From NCBI GenBank assembly GCA_947359465.1, contig OX375878.1, positions 84,914,377-84,978,376 of the forward strand: a stretch of 64,000 nucleotides of DNA, read 5' to 3'. Position numbers and translations under genes: made by a program. Each line of letters starts with the position of its first letter. Within the stretch, counting starts at the first letter, position 1. This document shows, piece after piece, positions 27,901-37,200 of this stretch. Below the pieces are notes generated by a model. That model had not been told where the DNA came from. It worked only from the letters and a program-made list of their open reading frames with translations, and made no database searches. Source of the DNA: Metellina segmentata. Lineage: Eukaryota; Arthropoda; Arachnida; Araneae; Tetragnathidae.

Positions 27901-27956
27901 GTTCACTTCTCTCACTTTTTGCTTAAGTTTTTTAAATCACTATCTGATAATGTCAT
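9940..27956 (-). CDS. DOLK: Dolichol kinase, complete, 11 coding exons
   Basis: Makes dolichyl phosphate from dolichol and CTP in the ER membrane, the lipid carrier for N-glycosylation. Exons on the minus strand: 27956-27916, 26867-26788, 22243-22082, 21881-21712, 21420-21358, 21249-21064, 18084-17872, 16527-16362, 14017-13919, 11890-11813, 10079-9940. The sum is 1398 nt = 465 codons plus TAA, and every junction keeps phase. Recognisable blocks in order: ANSGLW near the N-terminus, RHLLMNCPGSFTLGE, QDTKR, TRKYFHLIINAVYIPGI, FLDEKDSGVLILTHIYLL, GVISVGIGDTAAAVGG (CTP-binding region), KKTYEGS, and the C-terminal TTQVDNLVLPLF. Most of the rest is hydrophobic, as expected of a polytopic enzyme; 465 residues is somewhat short against about 520-540 in human and yeast. 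The first exon (MTLSDSDLKNLSKK) rests on phase and donor GTGAGA only. No inactivating change was seen. Confidence 0.93.
10080..11812 (-). other. DOLK intron 10, no feature seen
   Basis: AT-rich throughout. No inverted termini, coding remnant or tandem repeat recognised. Confidence 0.5.
12488..13062 (+). repeat. Diverged tandem array with TTCTAGGTG unit starts
   Basis: A GC-richer island in a DOLK intron. Units beginning TTCTAGGTG occur at about 12488, 12675, 12737 and 12899. Two units (from 12737 and 12899, period about 162 bp) share long blocks such as GGGCAGTGAGTGTAAATACT, CTTATTCAACAGGC and TTGCGTGAGA. A shorter period of about 62 bp is seen from 12655 to 12745 (GGTCGGAAAATTC / GGCCGGAAACTTC). 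Open frames here follow from the repeats and resemble no protein I know. Confidence 0.7.
13092..13376. repeat. Large hairpin-forming inverted repeat
   Basis: Two arms of about 130-140 bp (13092-13222 and 13237-13376) around a 14-bp loop. Inner stem AGGAGGTGTTCGCTCTTCCC pairs exactly with its complement after the loop; outer stems include CTTCCAGTCAAAGA / TCTTTGACTGGAAG. Small mismatches and indels exist further out. It follows directly on the tandem array. Confidence 0.85.
14177..15576. mobile_element. Foldback element with about 580-bp inverted arms
   Basis: Ends AGTGGGTTACAAAAGTATT (left) and, on the other strand, CAGTGGATCACAAAAATATT (right). Matching stretches recur in inverted order across both arms, for example TTAAACCTTAGTACT at about 14732 against AGTACTAAGGTTTAA at 15036, and GATACAAATCTTTGAAAATG at about 14592 against the complement near 15210-15230. 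The loop is about 230 bp. Termini are Tc1/mariner-like; no transposase is seen. In a DOLK intron. Confidence 0.7.
15577..18980 (-). other. DOLK intron sequence around exons 7 and 8
   Basis: Apart from the exons at 16362-16527 and 17872-18084, AT-rich with no recognisable element. The introns have consensus acceptors on the minus strand, while the exon 8 donor (G|GTTTAT) is weak. Confidence 0.5.
18985..20436. mobile_element. TTAA-flanked transposon carrying a nested second element
   Basis: TTAA at 18981-18984 and 20437-20440 flanks inverted termini CAGGGCACCAGTCATAATTG (left) and CAGGGCACCAATCGTAATTC (right, complement). TTAA duplication suggests piggyBac-type or another TTAA-targeting group. 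About 300 bp of its own sequence is visible at the left. Most of the rest is the element at about 19287-20413. No transposase recognised. In a DOLK intron. Confidence 0.6.
19287..20413 (-). mobile_element. Repeat with GGTTCCCAC ends, copy 1 (nested)
   Basis: Termini GGTTCCCATACC and, on the complement, GGTTCCCACGGTCCTTGA; flanks ACGCACA / ACGCAGA could be a decayed target duplication. An inverted relative lies at 41026-42134. Both contain TTCAAGGAC-type subterminal motifs, the AATTTCAACGGATTTGAAAT module also found in family A Helitrons, and a similar open frame (here 20208-19894, start MKPVFCALTPRDILIMLLLD). hAT- or P-like classification is a guess. Confidence 0.6.
20585..21029 (-). repeat. 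tRNA-derived SINE
   Basis: On the minus strand the head reads GGGCCGGGTGGTCTAGTCGG (A box) and, about 40 bp later, GAGTTCGAGCCC (B box), as in a tRNA gene. It is not a tRNA: no cloverleaf 3' half follows. The body contains CCAAGTTCCCATAATAAATC and AATACCTCTGGGGGT, shared with the SINE at 51167. The segment ends in a GTT-rich tail near 20585. Confidence 0.7.
22877..23981 (+). pseudogene. pogo/Tigger-type transposase pseudogene
   Basis: Starts in a CENP-B-type DNA-binding region (LEEKLAAWIEDSRMNGLIIT), then MDETPVSFDLPSN (first catalytic Asp), KRKILPKDAKFP, MLVWDSFRAHLT (second Asp) and LQPPDICLNTPFKDSLKSEW (third Asp), ending in an acidic tail with stop at about 23982. Breaks: TAA after the HTH near 22996, a frameshift near 23320 and TAG at 23725. 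All three catalytic Asp remain recognisable. In the large DOLK intron 2. Confidence 0.85.
24717..26085 (+). mobile_element. Internally deleted pogo/Tigger-type element
   Basis: Begins CAGTACCTGCTATATGGTCA, a pogo-like terminus. The open frame 25108-25407 (start MTLNNIVVAKLCSSIVQICD; later VNKALLSWIKYARS, FVVSNGRVQRFNSRHNLSFK) is a CENP-B/Tc5-type DNA-binding domain. The catalytic core is missing. After about 25620 the acidic transposase tail reappears in pieces (SDEEVDSKCEKKSVSTSDAL). The right terminus could not be fixed. It differs from the relic at 22.9 kb, so two pogo-type insertions lie in one intron. Confidence 0.65.
26086..27915 (-). other. DOLK introns 1 and end of 2
   Basis: AT-rich apart from exon 2 (26788-26867). 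Small open frames near 26193-26414 on both strands have no family resemblance. No element ends seen. Confidence 0.5.
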
Positions 27957-28204
27957 ACCGTTGTCACCACTAAGTCATACCGTTGCCTACGTAGGCAACG
28001 GTCATACTTTCCGTATCTTATGTCAAAGCACGAGTGGCAACAACTCTCTTTGTTTTCATCAAGACGAGTTTTTATTTTTAATATGTGGTTTTGTTATGTT
28101 ATGATTTGTACGCGTAGCAACATTAGTGATTAATTTTCTTAAGTTAAAATTAGTGGCATTTTCTTTTGGTATTTTAGAGACCATACCACGATTAAAACGA
28201 CTCC
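27957..28204. promoter_or_regulatory. Shared head-to-head promoter region of DOLK and the CCCH/CHY gene
   Basis: Only 248 bp separate the two divergent start codons, so both 5'UTRs and core promoters must overlap or lie inside the neighbouring gene's 5' end, unless upstream non-coding exons exist. No TATA box stands out. The segment is less AT-rich than the flanks and contains a perfect palindrome at 27979-28002. Confidence 0.6.
27979..28002. promoter_or_regulatory. Perfect 24-bp palindrome in bidirectional promoter
   Basis: The dyad is centred at 27990/27991; its core is CGTTGCCTACGTAGGCAACG. The half-sites GTTGCC and GGCAAC are those of RFX X-boxes, but the 6-bp spacer is longer than the usual 1-3 bp. 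The 12-mer GTCATACCGTTG occurs twice nearby (27952-27963 and 27974-27985), the second overlapping the palindrome. Confidence 0.55.
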
Positions 28205-31200
28205 ATGGAATCTTCTAGCAGCAACCAGGATGATAAATTCGAATCAGACATAGTGGAATTGTCACGTGAAACAGGAGCTTTATCAATTCAAGATAACCCA
28301 ACTTCTCCAAAAATATGTACATCTTATTCAAAATACGGCCAATGCAGATTCGGTCGCAACTGTAAATTTGTGCATCGGCAAAAAAAAGGCGGACCAAATG
28401 AATTTATACATAATAAATACTTAAAGCATGAGTATGGAAAAACAAAAAATGTGCGAAAGGAAATTGAGATTTCAGGTAGAAAAGAGACAGTGAATGGAAA
28501 ACAACCAAATTTAGGTATTTCCAATGATGCACATAGAGATTTTCGCTTAGAAAGGCCTTGTCGCTATTTTATAGCAGGGTGTTGCTCTAAAGATGAAGCA
28601 TGTAAATTTAGTCACTCGTACAAGAACTACAATTTTATTTTTCCTAAATTACTTGCAGCATCAAATTCGGTTGGACTTCCCTCTTACCCAAGAAAAAAAA
28701 AGAAATCTGTTCCTATTTGCTACTATTTTAAGAGAGGATCTTGTTCTAAAGGTGATGACTGTAAATATTATCATGATCAGAGATTTTCTGATAGACCAAA
28801 TTCAAGTGGTACTTATCAACAGACAGGCAGTTTAGAAAAAGTAAATTTAATTTCCAGTGAGATTTTTCAGGATACAATATCACATAACACTATTTCAAAT
28901 GAAAATTTGCCTTGTGCCAGTAGTTTTAACAATGTTGCAACTGATGTGATTCCTGGTGTATCAACATCTCATAATGCTCATTTTAATGAGAATAAGTATC
29001 CTCTCAGTAGTTCTGACTATTCAATTGAAAGTTCAATTAGTCCCAGAGATTTTAACAATACATCTGATGTTCCATTGAAAATTTCCAATGAAAATTCACA
29101 TACATTCAATGAGTCTTACCTCTGCGATGTTTCGTCCATTCATTTGCTTCCAAAAGTTGAAAATAAAATTCCTAGTAAGGCTCTAAAAATATTTGATTTG
29201 CCTTTGTCAGAAAAGGAAATATTGCAATTAAGGTAAATCAAATTTTTAAATATCTTCAAACATATTAAATGAATTGCTCATACTCTGAATAGATTTTTTA
29301 TACCTTGCAGGGGTGAAATTCTTCAGCATTTACGCGAATATCCGCTTTTTTTTACTTCTTAGAAGTTCCGCTTTTTCTACATTTTTTTCTTTAGAATTAA
29401 ATAATATGAAATTGCAGCCAGAAATTGAATAAATTGCTTTTGAATTATAAAAATACATATTCTGTTCCAGTGGTGCAGCCACGATGAGGGGTTTATGGGT
29501 TAAAGCCCCCCTTCCAAAAACAATTTTCATTGTTTATAGTGGACTTTATAGAGTTTATAAAGCTAAATAATAGGCAAGAATACATACCTATCATAAACAC
29601 ATACTATGTACAAGTGGCACAGCCATGTTGTTTTTAGTGGACTTTAAAGAGCTTTGTCAGACTAAATTGGTCTACTCCCCCCTCAGAAAAATTTCAGGTT
29701 GCACCACTGTTGTGAACACACATTAGTACACAATTATACTATTCTTATTCAGCTATTTTGTAGTTCAAAATAACCCTGCATATATTTTCCTCTTTTTTAC
29801 ATTTTGGCTGTTATCACCCCTGTACTTTGTGAATATCATTAAATTTATTACAGAACAGTTTTTAAAAAAGTGTTATTGTTTTATTTAAAAAAAAAGGTAA
29901 TTGACAAAGCTATTATTTCCCTTTGAGTTGATGATCTTTCTCTGTGTGTGTCAAATTATCTCCATCCTTTCTTATCACAATAACTTAAAATTGTCTATCT
30001 AACCGCCACAGTCAATTATGTTTGGTGTAGCTAGGCAAAACATGGCCCTTGTGCCTTAAAACCAACCAACTCTTGAGTACTGGACCCCACTGGGTGTACT
30101 CCATAGCTGAGTTGCTAATGCCATGACTTACAACACCAAAGAACTTGGTTCAAACCATTTTTAAATACAAAGATTGTGGGAGAGGAACATACTGTTTTGT
30201 GGTTTTGGATGTGTACAAGGGAATTATTTTTATTTTTTACCTTATGCTATGTAAATTCATGAAAAATGTTGAAAATTAACTGAATTTCTAAATATATTTA
30301 ATCTTTTCCAGAGAAACTGAAATTTCACAACTGAGAAAGCGATACCCTGGCCTTGAAGTGAATAGAGAAAATACTGTTTTTACTTTTGAATTTTGTCCAT
30401 CTGATCCTGATTGGGTGTGTATCTGTTTGCATTATATCACTTATAAATTCGCAGATGATATGATATAGTTTTGTAATTAAGGTTCACTTTATAATTTTGG
30501 CATGAATTATCATCTGGAAGTTTTCAGTTTTACCTCATTTTCAATATGACTACAATTTCAGTTTCTCAAACTTCAATTTACATCATTTTTTGGCACAAGT
30601 TATAATCTTTAAATCGAAGTATTGTCTCCTTGTACTTATTACTAACACTAAAATGTATGTACAACCTTCAAAAAAAAAAAAAACGACTCGCCCGATAGCA
30701 ATTGCACAATTTACATCACAGAACAAAACGGAAGGTAGCAATCGATGGGGGTGAATATTTTCTACAAATACCAATATTTAAAATTTGTCTAAGGGGCCGT
30801 CTTCATATTAAATTGGGTGCTTTCTCCAATATTTTCTATACGAACCCCCATCTTTTATCACAAATTTGAATTCTACACACAATTGCATGCAGATTTGATG
30901 AAAAACAGCGTAAAACTGACCTAGAAAATTCATAAAAAGCATTGAGAGAGCGTGTAAATGTTCGAAGTTCCATCACATTATAAGTATTAATTAAGACGTG
31001 TAGTGGCCGCCACAGTCAATGACCTGTTGCAGGTGCCTTGTTATGGAGTTCATTAAGATGGTGACATAGCCAGAATCCATTTTGATGGAATCCCAGGATC
31101 TGTTGGCAGAAATTTCTGTTTTCACTTTGCGAACAATCCCCAATAACGATAATAATCATTGAATTTTGCAAACAGTCTCACTGCGCTACTAATTATGCAC

Positions 31201-34200
31201 GTGGTGAGCTGAAATTTGGAATTCAGTTGTTTTAGTAACAGTTGAATCATATGGAGTCAAAATTTGCCCAGGTTTCTATTCATAATTTTTATGAATATTA
31301 ATTTTTCATAATTAGAAAGAAATAGTACAATTTAGTTTGATAATTAAAATGTTTAAAAAATGGGGTTTGGTTTTTGGGTTGCAAAAGATGTAAAAACAAT
31401 TTCCAAGGAAAATTAATGTTTTTAGCAAATATAACAAAAAAACATGAAATACGAATTTAACATTAGGAGATCTAATTTTCAAACACTTACAAATCGGTGA
31501 AAAATCCAATAAAATTGATGAACTTTTTCATTTCTGCCTAAAATTGTGTTTAGAATCTAAATTTGTGATAAAAGATGATGGTTCATATTGAAATTTTCAG
31601 AGCAAGCACCCAATTTAATTTGAAGACAGCCCCTTAGACAAATTTTAAATATTGATATTTGTAGAAAAGATTCATCCGTATTGATTGCTACCTTCCGTTT
31701 TGTTCTGCGAAGTAAATTGTGCAGTTGTGATTGGGTGAGTCGGTTTTTTTAAGAGTGTACTTGAAAGATAAAAGATTTCTAATCTTAGTTTCTTAAATTT
31801 ATTGCACCATGCCTAGCTTAATGTTACTTTGCACTCCAAAGCTGTGTTTTATATCCTTGAGTCACATGAAAAGAAGTTATAGAAGAAATCAATTTCACAT
31901 AATATAATTGTGGAAACATTGGGGAAAACTTCAACATGTCTTGTCATAAAAGACTTCCAAAAATATTTTTTAAACATTAGAATTAACCTTTCATTCTTTA
32001 GATAATAAAATAAGCTAATATAAATAATAGGTAATATGTATCCAAGCATAACTGATAAAGTGAACTCATGTGTCTCATTTCCCTTTATCAGTTTTTACTA
32101 GATCAATTTTATTTCATTTATCTTCTCAACAGACAAGAAGGAAATTGTTTTAAATGGCACAAATTTTTTAACTCCAATAGCATATATATATATATATATT
32201 AGGGTGTCCCTTATATGGGCGAAATTTTTTTTTTGCAGTTATCAAAACGCATACCCTATAATTTTTTTTAATATACTGAGCCTTACTTAAATATAAAATT
32301 TTAACTTCCTACTTTAATGTTAACCCGTGCCGACAGGGCCCCAAAGTTTATTGAAATATACGTTTTTGAACAGACCTTAATATGTAGCTAGGTCATCGCA
32401 ACTATGCATATCTTAGGTAAATATTTATTAAAAGACAAATTTAAGTAATGCCTTTAATTATTAAAAAATAAAGTTATACATAATTATTCAGGATACTTTT
32501 ATTTTAATGTCTCTTTTTTACAATCTGGATTCATCTGAATAAGTTCTTGCACACAGCGTAATAAGAACTGTTTCTGCGGTAATTAAACCAGGGAAGGCTT
32601 ACATTAGCTTAGCAGCTCTTTCAGCTGTGTCATTTACTCCTTTTAAGCTAAAATTCTTATTTTTAGCTTCCACAAAGGCTGCATTTTCTTCGCACGAAGA
32701 TATACGTTTTCTTGGAGGAAACTATTGTCAACTTTTAATCGCGAAAACAAATTTATGCTCTTGATGGAAACGAAATCACTCAATGATTTCATAAAACAAT
32801 AAGAAAAATTAGTATCGCAAGAAAATTAACAGAATTTAAAATAACTGATCGAACTAAACTCTCATCGTATAAAGATGCAGACATCTCTTCCTTTGATGGA
32901 ACATATCTCTTCCCAAAATCATACAAACTTTCTCTTTGTAAGTTCGCTACAATATTCACCTTGGTTTGTTTATAAATATTAGCATCAAAGAGTGATAGTA
33001 CGGCTATTTCCTCTGATAAATACCACTGGTGTTGACTGAAAATGCTCAGGGCCGCTTTGGAAATCAATTTGTCAACTGTTTCATACTCTTTTAACGTCTT
33101 TAAAAAATGTGAATCTTGATTCGCTGCCTTCACGGCCAAACTGCATCCAAACGGCATCACATAAACTGCCACAATGAATAAACAAACATCTTGCAATGCT
33201 CGTTTGTCCTCAACGCTCATTTTGAATCGAGACTGCAGCAAACATATTTTCAAAGAGTAAATTGCTTTTGCCATTCATCGTGCTGGATGCATTGCGCCAG
33301 GAGGTCTGATTTTAATTTTACTCTCATTATCTCCTCTCAAGAAAATAACAGATAGTTCGATCAGTTCCCAATAATCGTCATGTATAATGGATTTTTGCAG
33401 TTCATGGTTGAAAAACGTCATCAATCCATTAATGGTCGCGTCAAAAAGATGCTGTTTGGCAAAATCTGTGCATGTTTCGATAGCATTAGGATTAATGCTT
33501 TTCCAGTTGTCTCTGAATTTTTTGATCAGTGGAATATAGGGACTGCTTGCGACTTGGATCTTTGATTCAAATACACTTTTCCGATCCAGTTCATAAACAT
33601 GATGACGATAAGCAAAGAGTAACAATTCTCTTTCTAGAATTTGTTCAAAACGTCACAAGCTCCATTCAAGAGGCCTGTATTAGATGCTGTCGTATCACAG
33701 CACATTATTTGTACTTTATCATTAAGATTCCATTCTTTAGTGCCTTTTAAACTGCTTTAGCTTCATCTTTGCCGGAAGAGCTGTCCAGTTTTGGTACTGC
33801 AAGAAGTTGCTCCTTTTCTCCAAATGAAATAGGGATCGGCAGGCATTCTTCTTTAGAACTTCTCATATCCAGGCATGGTAATAATTTTCCATCGTAATGA
33901 ACGGTAACTACTTCGGGCACATTATTCTGAAAATCGAAATTTACGGATTCCGCTCTAACCTTTATCAATGACTCACCTCATCAACCAAGAAAATGCTTGT
34001 TTTTCTGCTTCTCAGTTCCATTGATATCTTTGAAAAAAAACAATGCGCTTTAATTACCCGACAAGCCGAGAATAAAGACCTTTTTTTCAAGAGTCAGGGT
34101 AGAAGCGCCGCGCGAAGAGATTCAAGTCCAACGTCTCGAATTCCTCTACCGGTATAGTGTTTAAGGTGTTAGAGCCTCTAGATCGGAAGGTTCCTGGTTC

Positions 34201-37200
34201 GAATCCGGGTCTGGGCATGCATGTTTGTAAGCATACAATGTAGAGGCGGCTGGTGCACCTTAAATCTGTCGTGGCCGAAAGTCCTCACGTTGGGTTGGTG
34301 TGGAAGCTTGGAGAGTGGGGTGTCAGCTCGATGTTGCTTCGTCATCTGACCGTGGCTCAAAATTACGAAGTGTTGTCCTCGGATCTTTCCTTTAAGGGAT
34401 TGATCCCGGACAGTCGTCAATAACCCTTTTTATTGCTCTAGTACGACGTTAATTACCAATTACCGCTCCAACAGGAATTCACAACGTATAGCAATGCTGC
34501 GTGTTTGTGTTTTCCTAAGAAGTGCATCAACTGTAACAGTCAGTCACGTGATAGGTTATTTGAACTAAATTCTGGTGATAGTACGTGGCGTATGACGCAT
34601 TTGACTGCTCTGGAACCAGTCTGCTAGGAAAATCCGCCTTAACTGACTGAGCAAGCATGTGCGGCACCTGCGACGCTACTTGTACGAACATGTTTCCGTG
34701 CAAGTCGGCACAGGTTGCAGTGCTCCAAATAAGGTAAAAATTTATTTTCGAGTGTTTTAGGGTCAAATGAACAAAACTAGAACCTATGCGTTACAAAATA
34801 GAAACTTTGAAAAATAAGGGACACCCTAATATATATATATATACTAGGGAGCTCCGCCCCCTGCTCGCTTACGCTCGCCAACCCCCGGGGATTGCTACGC
34901 AATCCCATTTGGTTTGGTTCGCAAACCAACATTCCTTTCGCAGAGTGAAACTATCTGAATAATTTGTATTATCCTGATTTCACTTTACGGTCCATGACGT
35001 CACAGCGAGGGCTTCGCCCCCTGCTTGCTTACGCTCGCCGACCCCCGGGGATTGCTAAGCAATCCCGTTTGGTTTGATTCGCAAACCAATACTTCTTTCA
35101 CAAGTGATTTCACTTTTTTTTTTGCTTTAACACTTAATGTACCCTAAACTAATAGCCGCATCAGTTAAAAATCTTCTGCATCTTGTTCCCTGTACAATTT
35201 TAAGTAAACAGTGTTAATCTCCAAACTTTACGATCTGTACTTTGTACTTTGTTGGTAAACTGTCTGAGAACAGAGCGAAAAAAGCGAGCCTTTTTCCTTG
35301 CCAAATAAAAATAAATCATTTTTATGGCAATTGTTGCTACGATAAATTTGATATCTGGCAAACCCGATAGTCAAAAATACAACCCTCCGCGAATACAATG
35401 CTCCGCGAAATAAAAAATACGAAATTTGTGTCACCAACTTTTGATTGCATCGAATTTATTTATGAACCAATTTTTAAAATAATGGTACCGTAAGAAAGAG
35501 TATAGTCTGAGGTATACTGCGCTATTTTCAAAATAAAAAACTAATAGTAATACAATATAGATATGACAGTTTTAGTTAACGGTTGTAACAAAAAGTAGCG
35601 AAAATATGCAAAGATTCCGAATTTTGTATGACCAACTTTTGATCGCATCCAATTTAATTATTAACCGATTTCAAAAATAATAGTACCGTAAGAAAGAGTA
35701 CATTCTGAGGTATACTGCGATATTTTAAAAATTAAAAACTAATAGTAATAAAATATAGATACGGCAGTTTTATAAAAAAAGTAACAAAAATGTCCTGATT
35801 TTTCCCGAATTTCAAAAATATATTTTCAAGGACCAAATTTAAATTTAAAAAAAAACTCGACGAGCTGCAAAAATTTACGTTGAGAGGTACTCTTTAAAAA
35901 AAACTCACGGCTGAAGACTGAAAATTTTTATGTGTTTTGCTCACTCGCGGAAGAAATTTCGCTTCTTCAATTTTGACACTTAATAAACCCTAAACTAATA
36001 GGCGCATCGGAAAAAAATCTTAATAATTGTCCAGGGAATACGATGAAGAACAAACCATGTTAATTTTGTTTTTTTCCGATCAGTACTTTCTCGGGAAACC
36101 GTCTAAGAATCGAGCTAAACAACACAGTTTTCAATCCTACGGCGGCGGTAACATTTTTTAATATATATATAATACAATGTAATATCAAAATGTTACTGAA
36201 GCTTTAAACCATAAGTAATTTTACTTTTAAAACTTAATTGTGAAATATCTTGTAATGTTTACTTGAAACATTAATTTTGAATTTTCTTTTTGTCTTTTTA
36301 GTCTCATGATGTCACAAACTTTCAACTTCAAACTATGTTCCCTGAAAATTATCCTGTAGAGGTTGACTTTTTAAATATCTTATTATTTCAACATCAGAAA
36401 TATCTTTTATAATTTGTATTGACCAAAATAGTTTACCAAGATAAATGTTGCTTTATTTCAGAGAATACAAGATGCTATTTTTTGTCCAAAGAATTTATAG
36501 TTAGTGTAATGTATGAGAGATTACTTTCACTTTTCCAAATACACTTAATTTAGTCATATCTCCAGAAAGACTTTGAGTTAAATGCTATTCATTATGTGTG
36601 TGCTTGTTAGTAAATTGAACAACAATGTAGTCATCAAATGTTATTTTTAGTAAAATTATCAGTAATTTTATAAAATTAGTTTATTTCTTCAGAAAATTAT
36701 TAATTTTGAATGTAATAAAATTCATTACATTTTAACTAATAAAATTTTAAAGCTTTTTAATCTCAGAGTGAAAACAAATAAGTTCGTTTTATGTATGCTT
36801 TTTTTAAATGTATTTATCATGTTTAAACAAAAGACATATAAGTTATAAATATTGCAGTTTTTCAGTTGGGGGTCAACCATTGGGATAATGAGTTCACTCC
36901 CTAATACAACAAGCATCTTGTCACATAGTTTCTTTAGAAGTAAGATGGTCATGACAAGAACATATTTTTTACACAATGTGTCTATGGGGCTTAGAATTGA
37001 GGAAGAGGCTGGGCAAGTATTTGTGATATGGATGTGTTATTGCAATCAGGCCTTGGCAATGAAATAATGGCAATAGCTAGACAGTAATGTTGAAATGGAA
37101 GAAAAGAAGGGTAATATAATACAAAATAAGATAATAAGTAAGGATTTTAAGTTGAATAAAAGAAAGGGAAATATTTATGTATACCATATATATTATATGC

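Larger units (their letters stand above)
32201..34827 (-). mobile_element. Unclassified DNA transposon with AGGGTGTCCCTTAT ends
   Basis: The 14-bp AGGGTGTCCCTTAT at 32201-32214 has its exact complement at 34814-34827 (2627 bp). The minus strand carries pieces of one transposase-like protein separated by stops and shifts, described separately. A SINE (about 34110-34450) is inserted near the right end. Target duplication cannot be told because both flanks are TA repeats. I do not recognise the superfamily with certainty. Confidence 0.75.

Noticed and set aside
34197..34207. tRNA gene from a perfect B box GGTTCGAATCC
   Set aside because: The surrounding body recurs at 60.6 kb as a dispersed SINE; no cloverleaf.
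34527..34766. 79-codon minus-strand frame as a host gene
   Set aside because: It lies inside the AGGGTGTCCC element and has no recognisable domain.
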